From assembly GCA_017590115.1 (NCBI GenBank), contig JAGGNK010006559.1, positions 1,817,054-1,881,053 on the forward strand: a stretch of DNA of 64,000 nucleotides, read 5' to 3'. The translations under genes were made by a program, and so were the position numbers. Under the pieces are notes generated by a model. The model saw only the letters and a list, made by a program, of their open reading frames with translations. It was not told the DNA's origin and searched no databases. Source of the stretch: Montifringilla adamsi. Lineage: Eukaryota > Chordata > Aves > Passeriformes > Passeridae. Of this stretch, positions 26,227 through 37,800 are shown one piece after another (within the stretch, counting starts at the first letter, position 1; every line of letters begins with the position of its first letter).

Positions 26227-27890
26227 CCTGAATTGCATCCTCCCACGAGGACATTTAATTTAATAAAGCAGCCTCCTCAGGATTGCTCCACTGTTGCTTA
26301 GGCGCCTCGGGGGCAGGATTCTTCCTCATGAGGGGGAGGACCTTGGCCAGGCATGAGGGAGACGCCAAGGCTGGGTGTTAGGGAGTGGATTTGTCCCTGA
26401 GGGCAACATTCCCCTCTCCAAACAGCTGTATGAATTTCTAATGCAAATTCTGTCTTCGTTATGTCTGTGAGAGGATTCATTTTTAGGTAGGTCAACTGTT
26501 TTACGCTCCTTTCTGAATTCCCCTGGCTAACCTGCTTGGTCTGGCAGTTTGCAGAAGCACCCACCCTGTGCCCTGGTGTTTACCTGCCACCCCCCTCCAT
26601 CCTTGCCCCCAGGGGATGGGATGTTGGATAACAACACGGTAAATGAATTGTTGGCAAGTTATACAAAGGTAACCTGAGTTTTGGCTTTAGTGTGCCAGTG
26701 TTGGTAATCCCGGGAAGAACAAGTTAGCCCTTCTGCCTTCCAAGGTGGAGTCAGTGGTGTCCCCTGCCCTGTCTGTAGACGGGGTCTGGAGTGGTTCAGT
26801 CAGCTGCTACCCCCGCATCAGTCACCCACCAGCTCCTGGAGCTAGAGCTGCTTCTCCCTGTCACACTGTCAGCAATTTCTTCTTACAGCATCAGTTTACA
26901 AGGTAGTAGCAAAAGACAAAATCCACTGTATGCTCCTAAAGAAGTGGAAAGGAACTGTCTCTGTTAGCCTCAACGTGAGCAAGACTGAGAAGAAGACTCC
27001 CCCTCCCCTCCCAGCCTTTACAATAGTGCAAGAGTCTTTCAAAATGTGAAACAGATTCCTGCTTTTGGGAAGCTCGATGTGTACCTGTTGTACACTGCCT
27101 TCAACATAGCTCGTATGTTGTCCAGGAAATGGCAAAGCAGAATCTAGTTTTACATACACAAATAATACACTCTTCTATCCAGAAGGAATGTTCTAGGGGT
27201 ATAAAATAAGATGCCATTTGTTACTAAAACATTTCAGGCCAAACAAGCAAAGAACGGAGACAGGAATAAGAAGATTTGCAACAAACTTGCATGGAAGAAA
27301 ATCCTTACTAGGTGGTTGGCATTTGTGTGCAGCATCTTTAGATGAGATGCATTCCAGGCTTTGGGGAATTTGTGAAGGACTAGTCCTTTGTTATTGTTTT
27401 GGTTTGGTGTTTCTTTTTGTGAAGTGGGGCAGGGTGGACAGGAGTTGGAAGAATGGATGTGTGGTTTTTTTTGTTTGATCTTTGTGCTCTTGCCTCCCAT
27501 GGCAATCTCTCTGATTTGTCTAACCTGTTTGATTGAGTTTTCAAGAGGAAGCTTAAAGGAGGAGAAGCCAAGGAGCTGTGAAGGAAAGGGCATTGAAATG
27601 CTCTTACATCCAGAAGCAGGAGTGCATCTGGCAGCACATTCATGCCTTTAAGCCAAAATTTCTCTGATTAAATGTTTTTGGCTAAAAATCAGAATTGATA
27701 AGTGCATTGCATATTGGACTCCTTTCCAAAAGCACTACAAGAAAGGAGGGGAAATCCTAATCTGTTCTGCAAAACTCGATGGTACTGTATTTTAATATCT
27801 AGCTATGCATATTTATTGTAAAACATGAAAAGTGGAGGTGGCCAGTGTCAGGGTCTCATAACCAGACTTTTTAAGAAAAAGCCGACAATA

Positions 27891-27904
27891 ACGCCAGATG
27901 GCGC
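27891..27904 (+). promoter_or_regulatory. CTCF-like motif (plus)
   Basis: ACGCCAGATGGCGC matches 12 of 14 positions of the CTCF core CCASYAGRKGGCRS, with all core AGRKGGCRS positions satisfied. It forms a pair with an oppositely oriented motif 61 bp to the right. Confidence 0.45.
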
Positions 27905-27951
27905 TTAAAGCCCAAAATAGCTCTAAAATTGCCTTAACCGCAGGGCTTCCA

Positions 27952-27965
27952 GTGCCACCTAGTGC
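27952..27965 (-). promoter_or_regulatory. CTCF-like motif (minus)
   Basis: On the minus strand GCACTAGGTGGCAC matches 13 of 14 positions of CCASYAGRKGGCRS; only the first base differs. This is the best CTCF-type match I found in the window. Confidence 0.55.
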
Positions 27966-28669
27966 CGCCACCCACCCTCCTGCTCCGGGCAAGTGACATC
28001 TCAGGCAAGGGGGGCTCCCAGAATGGCTGGTTTCTGAAGGAGCAGGTTAGGCTCTCTGTGTTCATAATGTGCAATATAAGTGATGGTTTGTGATGGGGAG
28101 TCTGTCTGGAGGAAACATTACCACCTCCCAATATTCTGTCTCTGTTCTTGCACTCCTCCCAAAGCCTCATGGCCAGTGTATGCTTTAGATACACTTTTTA
28201 CAGTTCTTGTGGTATTTTTTACGGCGTTTGAAATTTGCTATCAAAAATCAGTGATGCTATCAAAACCCAAAATGTATCAGTAAAAAAGAGGCAGTCTGTG
28301 AGGAAATAAATATGCCTTCTTCAGTATCCCTTTCAGAGTGATACTTTGCAAACTTACATGCCTCCAACAGAGGTTTTACAAACAGTAATGAGTTGTTATT
28401 GTTATTATAGCTATTGCCATCGTGCTTTGTTTCCCTTTATCCCATGACTCACTAAGTGAAGCAAACAGAAGTGAATGATTGTAGACAGTCATTTTCAAGG
28501 ATTCATTTGGAGTAGCCAGTCTTCAGTTCCTTCTGCTTTGCTGCTGAGCTTGCAAATACTTGCTGGCAACCTCTGTTGTTCATCATGGGGAAAAATTTTA
28601 AAGCAAATGAACATCAAAGAAGTAGTGAGAGGGAAGGATTGGCAGTCTCCACAATAGACTATCCCATGT

Positions 28670-28726
28670 AAAAAAAAAAAAAAAAGAAAAAAAAGGGAAA
28701 AAAAAGATAAAATGAAAAAAAAAAAA
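28670..28726. repeat. A-rich low-complexity tract
   Basis: Poly(A) broken by single G, GGG, GAT and TG interruptions over about 57 bases. A minus-strand open frame reads poly-Phe/Ser across it, which is an artefact. Confidence 0.9.
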
Positions 28727-28865
28727 GTTGTTTTATCTCTGAATGGATGGGACTTACTCATCTTTCCACAGCTGCCTGTTTTACACAGTCCTCCAGCCTG
28801 CCTGAGCATGCATGTTTTCTGAGTGGAAAATGTCCTATCCTGTTGTATCACCTGCTTTTCTCCTT

Positions 28866-28883
28866 NNNNNNNNGGGGGGGGGG
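28866..28883. other. assembly gap (8 N) plus G10 run
   Basis: Eight N bases are followed directly by ten G bases. Sequencing evidently failed at a G homopolymer, so the true length here is unknown. Confidence 0.97.
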
Positions 28884-31800
28884 AAATCCTGGCAACAATG
28901 TTCTTTTCTTGCAGAGCTATGATTTTCTGGGCAATGATTTTCTACATTTAGTGGCTTCATTACATGCTGAACATTTGCATTTCTAACTGAATTAAAATCT
29001 TCCTAGTAGCTGAAACAGGTTAATGGCAATTATTTAATAACAAATGCTTACAGGCATTGCCTATTAAGTCATTATTTTGCATAGCAACATGTTTGCCTTA
29101 TGGTATTGTTTCCCTGTCCATGCCAGCTGTCTATTCCTCCATGGATCACAATCATTTATCCACAAGCAATAGTCAAATAAGGCTGTTGTTGTGTTTTTGG
29201 GCATCTTTCCCTCCTTCATCAAAGTGTTTGTGGTCTGCTTTGTCTGTAAAGGACACCTGAGCCACCTAGAGGGCTGAGGGTAAGGAGACTTCCCTGGGAG
29301 AAAGTCAGTGAAGGAGTGAGAAGGAGACCCCCAAGGGCTCGCTGGTTCTTCCTGGGAGACACACAAGGGACACAAAAGAATTCACAGCAGTGCCACAAGC
29401 CAGACAAGTAAAGCCTTGCTCTGAGTTTTGAATGTGTAACAAAATAAGGGAGAAAATTATTAACTCATCTGGAGAAAGTGTGGGGAAAATAGCAGCCAAC
29501 TTTCTTGCCAACTTACATTTTCTTAAAAAACAGAAATGTTACATTTGTGATATAATTAATATGCATTTTTGACTGTCAGTGTCACAAATAAGTGCAATAT
29601 GCAAATCTCAAGCCCCAGTTTAGGAGAAGACAGTGACAAACACTGCACTTTTGCCAGCTTCAGTGGAGTGAATTCTCAAAATTAAATGTGTGCTGGACAT
29701 TTGGGGGGTTAAGCACATCTGTACTGTGAGATCCCTGCATAAGTATTTTGCTGAGTCGAAGCCTGGGACACATGTGGACCCAGACTTGCAAGTAAAGCAA
29801 GGACACCCAGTAGAGTAGAAGCATGACTAAGAATGTATTCCCTCGAAGACACTTGGAATGGATATTTGTGCCTGCAGTAAAGATTGTCTGATGCTTCCCA
29901 GTGAGAAAATGGGCGCAGAGTAAGTGGGAACAGATGTGGGGATGGAGAGACAAGCCAGGGAGAATAAGAACAGCAGAGTTTTCCAAAAAGAAAATACATT
30001 TTTCTTCTGTGATTGAACTGTGCTTTCCCAACTTTCATCTTTCATTTGCTGTCTAACAAATAGCTTTGAAATATACTCATTAAAGTTCTGTCTCATCTGC
30101 CTCCCGTGGCTGAGCATAGACAATAGTCTTCTACTGTGTCACCAAATGCTCAAGCAGATTAGGACAATCGTAGGCTGTGCTGTGGATCTAAGCTTTTGGG
30201 ACCTGATGACTATTCGTGAAGTTTTCCAGTTCTCTGTCCCTCATTTTTTTTTCCTTTAATGGAATTGCATGTAAAACCTACATTATTCAGCTTGCAAGTC
30301 AAGCACTACAAAGTAACAAAATATCAGAAATAAATTGTCTCTGTTACATTGTCTCTTCCATGTTCATGACATTTACATGTTTTTTTCCCCATAGAGCCCT
30401 TAATTGCACAGTCTGGGCTATATTCTCAGAAAAAAAAATCAAGCTTTTATTAGTTTTAACTCTGGTAAAATGCAGAGGATGGACTCAAAGTTACAGTCTG
30501 GGTACTGAAAAGTTTTAGTTTGCTGTAGTAGTTCTGTTAAAATCCAGCTGCAAGAGAAATTTTCTGGAAAAAGAGATTTTCTGGAAGAAAAGCAATCAAA
30601 TGTTTACTATTTTTCATCCTCCTTCTCTTTTTGAAGCCTATAAAACAATGTGGTTTTGTGTGTGCTTTTTGAACCAGGCAGGTGGTGAATTCCCAAGTGG
30701 ATTATGTGTTTCCTGAACCCTCTGCTGCTTGGTTTGGCTGGTAATTAAAATCTTGGGTAAATTACATAGAAAATCAGTGCTGGCTGATTCCTCTCATGTT
30801 TTAGGTAGTCCAGGTGGATCAAGAGGTGGCTTCCAGTCAGATGAGAGCCATCAAAGACTGTTGAGGTTGTCACTGGTACTTGCTGGTGTTTTGCAGACAG
30901 CATATGAAAAGCACAGTCCTTCAGGTACTCATTTCCAACAACTAGTTTCAAAACCTCAACAAAAAGTATGTGAAGGGTTTAAATTTTACACATGACCTTT
31001 CTGGGCCACTGAGGTCACGTAGGTTTAAGTAGATGGTATTTAGAATATCTCATTTGGTCTTCCCTACTGAAGGTACCAGGTGTAGCTGCCTCTGGAAAGA
31101 TCAAATGCCATAACAGATGTGTTTTAGAGGTTCCTGAATGGAAACCCAAGTGCCACCTGAGATTCATCAGAGAGGAGACTTGTATGCCTAAATGTATATT
31201 CCTGTGTATGCTTCTCACACTCAGCAACAGAGTACATATTTGGGACCCTGGGTCTCAAACTTGTGGCAGACTCATCCCAAACTTGTGCCTTAACTCATCA
31301 GATTCCTTCTTCTCAAAGAAAGCTGGATAGAAAAGTGTTGTCAACAGAGTTCAGCTGATGACTAAACCTTTTTGTATCTGGTGGGTTACTTCTGCATCCC
31401 TGTGTAAGCTAATTCTGACTTAAGGATTCATATAAAGGACATTCAAATATATCCCTAGATCCCAGCCAGATGCCATGAGTCAACAGTCCCAGAAGGAATT
31501 ATCTCTCTAGGAAAAAGTGAAGAGAGGGATACAAAAAATAATTGGTTTTACTGTTTACTGGCTGAGGTAAACCATAGTTGCAATATGCATGACCTCTGGT
31601 GCTTTTTCTGGGGGAGCATAGCTGAAATGTTAGACTTAGACAAGAGTGGAAATTTTTGTGACAAAGAGATATTCTTACAAGTTTGCTAATCCTTCCCTGC
31701 TGTAACATTTGTCTCGCCAGATGAGATACATCTTTAAGTTCATCAGATTACTTTAGTTTTAAAAGCATACACTAAATTATTTTTGAGTAGCCAAATAAGA

Positions 31801-32678
31801 CCCTGGTGTTGCTTTGACTTGTCATGGAAGGTCTTTGAGACCTCATCCACACTTAAGAGTAAATTGATCTTCACCCTCTGGGTGATCTGGCGCAGAGGAG
31901 AGCAGGAAGGGCAGTGCCACTGCTGCCCTGCAATAGCAGAGGAGCTGCTGGCAAGGTTTGGCTGTACAGTCTTTGCCCCTGCTGTAGAGATGTTTTATGA
32001 AAGCACTTTCAGAACTGAATATAGCCATTCATCCTTCTGCGTGCTCTTCTCAATAAAGGATGTAACTGCATTTTAGGCAAAAGCTGAGCAAGGAGAAGTT
32101 TTTTTTTTGAAGTCAAAAATGCCAAAGTGAGGATTTGAATACAGAGGTAAGGAAAGGCTGAAGCAGAAAATATGTCCTCCTTTATCCTTTTTGGCCTTGC
32201 CCTAGAAACTTTGTTCTCCACTTAAAGAGAGTCTACTTTAAGCACAAAGGAGCTCCTGAAGAGTACAGAATTAAGATTTATTTATATGAGCCCTGATTTT
32301 TGACAGCATTAAAGCACATCAGAATATGTTTCAAAAAATGTTTTCTTAGCTTCATTACCAGAATTACCTGTACTGAGTAGCAGTTTCACAGATCTTTTGC
32401 TCTCCTCTCCTGATGTATCTCTGCTGGATTCCTTTCCCCACTATTACTAGAGTTTTTCTTACTTACAAAAAGAACACACACCTTATTTATATAAAATTGG
32501 AAAAATGAGGGAAAACTTGGTATTTAGAGAGAAAAAACTTGATCTGAGACAAAAGCAAGTGCACTCCCCTCCCCCAGATTACTTTCACTTTCAATCTGCT
32601 TAGTAAAGAAATGTGTATTATTGTCATGCTGCTCAGGTGCCTACCTTTCAGGCCTCTGCAACTTTTGAATCTTGCAGA

Positions 32679-32938
32679 ATCACACAATTGTCCAGGCTGG
32701 AAGAGATCCTCAGGTTCATCTAGTCCAAGGTGGTACCACTATATCCATCAAGGTGGTACCACTATAACCAACCCTAAACCCCTATCTGCAGGGGCCACAC
32801 CCAGATGCCTCTTGAACACTTCTGAGCTGGTGACTCTGCCACCTCCCTGGACAGCCTATTCCAGTACCTAGTGCTCTGGTAGAGAACATTTATTCTAATA
32901 TCTAATCTGAACGTCTCCTGGTGCAATCCTTGAATTTG
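32679..32938 (-). mobile_element. CR1 LINE, short diverged 3' fragment
   Basis: The plus strand shows the reverse complement of a CR1 tail: CAGAATCACACAATTGTCCA, GGCTGGAAGAGATCCTCAGG, TTCATCTAGTCCA, then CCTCCCTGGACAGCCTATTC and TCTAATCTGAACGTCTCCTG. It is more diverged than the copy next to RBBP8, and no coding remains. A 23-bp internal duplication interrupts it. Confidence 0.88.
32727..32772 (+). repeat. 23-bp tandem duplication inside CR1
   Basis: Two adjacent copies beginning AAGGTGGTACCACTATA (32727-32749 and 32750-32772) differ only near their ends. The duplication is not part of the usual CR1 tail, so it arose after insertion. Confidence 0.85.
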
Positions 32939-34223
32939 CTGATGAATATCTGTTTATTTGACATAGGAAAGTTGACAATAATTTCTTCTGTGTTTAGTGA
33001 AAATTAGTAGCCAAGCAGAGTTGAGGGGTCTGACTTATTTTTCTGCTGAGGGAAAGACTTCATTATGAACCAAACATTATTACTGGCCATCAAAAAATCT
33101 CCATGGGAGAGAAAAGGACCCGACAGATGCCTCAACCTCAGGAAAAGTTTCAATCAGAGTTTGCATCTTATTAGGCACAAGATAATTCAACCACAAGACA
33201 CAAAGCCACAGGAAACTGGACTTCATTTTCTGTAGCTAGTTGTTTTCTTAAATCAGAATATTTGGGGTTTTCCCCTCTCTTCACTTCCAAAGAATTATTA
33301 CTGTGCTATGATCCTGGGCTTTGAACTTACAGCATTTTTATTTTTTAATTGGAGCTCTTTTTCTATTAGTTTGTAATGCTTCATGAATGTAAAAGTTAAT
33401 TGGGAAAGTGTGGATAGTAAGTCTGAGTATTCAAAATGTATTTGTGATGTCTGTCTGCTGATTAACTGTAGAGTTTTACTACTTGTAAACATAGTAAGTA
33501 AAAGTACCTTTCCAAGGGTTGATTTAATTTTCCCAACAATAATGTGTATGCAACTTTTTTATAGTAGATGCTATGGTTATGGTTACAACAAGATTTCACT
33601 ATAGCTCTTGGCTTACAATTCCTTGAGGAAAAAAATGTACTTTTGGGTTAAATTGTCTGTATTTATTTAAAGCCCTGAGGATTAATTTGCTTAGGGGAAT
33701 TTTTACTGTTTATTAAATTATTTATTTGGTTTTATAGCATTTATTTAGTAAGATCTGTTTTCATTCTTGGCTTACATATGGGAGGAAAAGCAGTAACAAG
33801 CAAGACTAAATATTGTTTATATGTATTTCTTCATTTCTGTGTGTGTTCTTTCCTAGAAGAGGCAAGAAGGGAGAGGGTAAGGCTTTTAAAATTTAAGTTA
33901 TTAATTGTATGAATGACTTAATTTATGTACTCTTTTTTCTGTTCTGGATTCCATGTAGCCAGTTTCTTCACAGCATGCTTCTTCATATGGTAAATCCTAT
34001 TGAGTCCAGTTCAAAATACCATCCAGTTCAGTACTGCCATTTAACACTTAAATAGCAAGTCCTTATTTGTCCCCAAAGGAAGCAATGTAGTTAAATTAAG
34101 CTGTCCCCAGCCTGAAGAGTTATTGTAATATAATGAATATTCCATAGTAAGGAAATGGCGGAGGGGAGAAGACGAATTGTTGAAGCCTCATGAAATGTTG
34201 GAATTAGCATCTGTATCAAGACC

Positions 34224-34280
34224 TAATTAATGTTTCCTTTCTGAATTAATTTTCCATCTAATTGGCCAAGCTCTGATTGG
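34224..34280. promoter_or_regulatory. homeodomain/CCAAT-like motif cluster (candidate)
   Basis: Within 57 bases there are TAATTA (34224-34229), an ATTA core at 34245-34248, TAATTG (34259-34264) and two ATTGG inverted CCAAT boxes (34261-34265, 34276-34280). Such clusters occur in conserved developmental enhancers but also by chance in AT-rich DNA. Confidence 0.25.
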
Positions 34281-34733
34281 GAACTGGAAATGTCATCCAA
34301 AAATATTTCCTCTTACACGACTACTCTAAACAGAGTGATTGTAGCCTGTCATTATATTCCCAGTTTATTCCCAGAACATTGTATTATGTTCTGTGTTTTT
34401 ATCCTACAAGGATTTTCAGCCATAGTCACTGTATTTGTGGCTACTGTAACTGCTTCATCTGGGCAAATTTTCCAGTTAAACTGTAAACTGAACTTTATTT
34501 TGGATCAGCATAACTCAGATTAAATAAATGGTGCCCCGTGCCCAGTGTCAGTGCTGTGTCCACGTGAAGGACTCGGACGGGTGGAGTTAAGCTCCCTACC
34601 CACCATGCAGACAAAGCTATGGTTCAACTCCCAGTTTTGGTGAGCCATAAACCAGGGACAACCTTGTTTAACATATCACTGAATCTGATTGATATGTTAA
34701 TATCATCCAAGTTCAAAGCAACACGTCCTGGCA

Positions 34734-34892
34734 AGATAAATGCTATTTTTTTCTTGTAATTTACCATTTCCTTCTTCCGTAAATCCAGCAGACAAAATAA
34801 CAATGGAGAGGGGGAAGGGGGCTGGGTCGGACCAATCCTTTTAAAAACTAAGAATGCTTTGGCAAAACCTCTCTAACCTGTTACTGTAAACA
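34734..34892. promoter_or_regulatory. GATA-SOX-FOX motif cluster (candidate enhancer)
   Basis: AGATAA (34734-34739), a SOX-type ATAACAATGG (34797-34806) and a FOX-type TGTAAACA (34885-34892) lie within 160 bases. This combination is typical of endoderm enhancers. No conservation data are available here. Confidence 0.28.
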
Positions 34893-37800
34893 TCAGCAGT
34901 CCTGTCACTGTCTCAGCCCGTATAAATATGTTCATGGCGCCCCACCTAAATCAGTGAAATATGTACATAGTTCAGACATACAAGTTAAATCCCAGGCAGC
35001 AACAATAAGGAGTAGGAACCCGAGGTCTTTTCCCAGGTTTTATCTTTCACAGGCATCAGTGCTGAGAGCGTAGTAATGCAGTTACTAAATCCTTCTCAGC
35101 CCGAATCCTGCTTCCTCTGTTTGTGTGGCACTTCCTCCAAGTGTTGTGGCTGGGGCAGCAGAGCTGGGCCCAACACAATAGTCCTGGGCTGAGATTGTTG
35201 TCACCTGTCCTTTTTTGTCTCTTGGTTTTCAACCTACTATACCTAAGTACAAAAAGGAAAGCCCATGGACAACTGCTGCTTTTTTTTTGTTTGTTTGTTT
35301 GTTTTTTTCAAAGAAAGAGATGAATTGTATTTACTTGATCTTAAAAAACAAAGTCCTGCTCTGTGCAGTCAGGGCAGTGGTCTTGCCAGTGCTCTTTCTC
35401 CCAAACTTCTCCAAAGTTTGTGTTGCCTGAGACATGACCCCTGTACTCAGTGCTGCTCGAGAAAGGCTGTGGTCATTCATTGCTTATTGTATCAGTGGCT
35501 ATTTTAGAACTGTGGGAGAGAAGTGTTTAAAATTAAGTCCTCTGTGACTTCAAAGGCTCTGCTGGCATGACTGAGGGTTAGCATGCATTTAAAGTCTCCT
35601 CCTGAACTGCAATGGCAGCATGAGTGATGAGAACTGGGATGAGAAGCCAGGCTGAAGTCCAGTTGTCATGGACTGCTTGAGAGGACTGAAAAACAACTCT
35701 TACTCAGATAGAAGATATTTTGTACTGGGAGATTTCCAGTTGATTAGGTGACAGGAAAAGTTTAGTCAACACTTTGTCAGAGTACCCACTTATGTTTGGT
35801 TGTAAGATGTTACAAATAACTGGGGGGCTCCACAGTGCTGCTCAAGTCTCTTGCTCTCCAGATTTCACCTGGATTTTTTTAATTAGAGAGAGAGCATTAG
35901 ATGACTGGGATGATAGATTGACAAGTCTGAATAAGTTGCAAAGTGGTGTGAGATGCCAAAGTGGTACTTTGTACAGTGTTAAGGCCTGGACTTAACCACA
36001 GAGCAGAATGTTCTCTGGTATCACTTGTGGCCATTCTGCAGGGACATGAGGTGGCACAGCCACTGCCAGGCAGGGCTGCCCTGTTCTGCTCCAGATGAGG
36101 CTCTCCTGACCCCAGTCAGGACCAAACCCATCACGATAAACTGTACTAATTGGTGTGGGAGGTCCCAAGGGTGTGGGACCACTCTGCTGACATCTACGCT
36201 TGGGAAGGCGCGCGGGTGTTCTGCAGTATCGGCCCAGCCATGCCTCAGCTCTCTGAGGCACCCTGGCTCAGACCAAGCCCCTGTGTAGGGCATCTTTGTG
36301 AGAAGGAAAGCAGTGGAGAAGGCTCTACATTGCTTTGGGCATCTCCTTTTATCCAGAGCTGGCCCCAGGGAAGCTGTGAAGGGTACCCTTCGCGCCTGGT
36401 ACAGCGGTGCTGCTAAAGCGCTGCTGACAGCTGAGTTGGTGGCATCTCCTGAGCTTTCATGGGGCCTTATTCCAACAGCAGAAATGGGTGGGAGGTTTGG
36501 ATTGACCAGCTCTGTCCTGGGCTGACCCCAGGGGAGCACCCAGAGTACTCATCAGCTTGCTCAGGAGAAGGGGGTTCATTGCAGGGGGGCTGACTGGCAG
36601 TGCTGGTGAGAGGTCACTCTTATGAATGCTTAGATGGTGTTTGTGCTCCTTACAGAGGGAGGGGGCACAGTTCCTTCTGGGACAGAAACGCTGGTAATTT
36701 ATGCTGCTTGGGGAAAATGTAAATAATTACAAATTTCCATCCTACTGTCCAAGAAAGACAGCATCATTTTCTACATTTGTTTTGGTGCACTATAATTATA
36801 ATCACTATTCTGGAACGTTATTGGAAAAGTTATTGTTCTTTCTAAAATGTTAGGTCACTTTAATGACTAAAAAGTTAGTAAGGGTCTGGTTGTTCTTATT
36901 TTTCATTTATTATCCAATTACTTCACAAAATTGGCTCTGAAAATGTAGAATGTATTTTTATGGCATAACAAATGCTACAATTAAGTTTTAAAGAGAAGAT
37001 TGTTTTTAAATTCCTGTGGAGAATATTAAAACTGAATTTAAAATATTAAAGATGGAATCTGAAAATGAACAAAAACATTAGAATGGGATGAAAACAAGTT
37101 AATAAAATTATTGATAGTATATGAGCAGGGAAATATTAACCCTTTCACCATTGCAATTGAAAACATTTATTATCACCATTTTCACAGGGAGCTGACTTGG
37201 CCCCCTTTGTCTACCTTCCCTCTTGCTCATAGTCACCCACTTGAGGACTGAATAGCACCCTGAAGAATTAAATCAGCCCAGGTCTGGTTCTGATCTTCAT
37301 TTAAAACTGAAACAATTGTCATCGGTGGAGCTCTGCTGGTGAAGGTCTGGGTTTAGTGCATGTAATCATTACTTTGAAAATTAATGCACTTTACCTGCCT
37401 TTCTTTGGTGCACACAGTGGATTTCTGGTTAATTACATCCAATTCTGTGTACAGATGGAATTTTATTCAATTGCCAGTTTGTAAGAAATGAAGCAAAATA
37501 AACATATTGATGTTTCTATGAAGATGTGAAGTGAGTTCTTCTTCCATGAAATGTCTGGGAACTGAAGTCAAGATCCTTCTGTGGGAAGGTCGGTGTCTTT
37601 TACATCTTGTACAGCAGGACTGTGCCCTGCTGGGCTCCATCAGCCACTGTATCTTTTGCAATTGAGAGCTCTGTTGTCTTGATAATCAAAGCAAAAAAGG
37701 CAATAAGGAACGTGATAGGGGAAGCACAGTGCTCAGTTCTCATTGTCTGAAATCCCCCGTATGTATCTGGGCAAGCAATTTGAGAAAACCTGTTTGTTAA

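Larger units (their letters stand above)
19190..27840. other. intergenic, no gene seen
   Basis: This unique sequence holds many short open frames and no recognisable protein. The longest, 137 codons on the minus strand at 24642-25055, lacks any known motif. The interval has a (CA)9 microsatellite, a pyrimidine- and TG-rich tract at 21.8-21.9 kb, and an A-rich tract near 26.2 kb. A cysteine-rich 83-codon plus-strand frame at 22442-22693 lies in a small GC-richer patch and is not credible as a gene on this evidence. Confidence 0.65.
27966..32678. other. intergenic, no gene seen
   Basis: Unique AT-rich sequence with an A-rich tract (28670-28726), an eight-N assembly gap and short open frames only. 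The longest, 123 and 109 codons on the minus strand at about 29.7-30.0 kb, overlap each other in different frames and resemble nothing known. Confidence 0.65.

Noticed and set aside
27837..28175. Possible LTR bounded by TGTCAGGG and a shared GGCCAGTGT flank
   Set aside because: The right-hand copy is not preceded by a CA end, and the internal sequence matches no LTR I recognise; the shared 9-mer is probably coincidence.
29263..29276. Third CTCF-like match (CACCTAGAGGGCTG)
   Set aside because: Only 11 of 14 consensus positions match, with mismatches at important positions.
34621..34631. GGTTCAACTCC, close to a tRNA/SINE B box
   Set aside because: No matching A box lies at the right distance, and no cloverleaf can be drawn around it.
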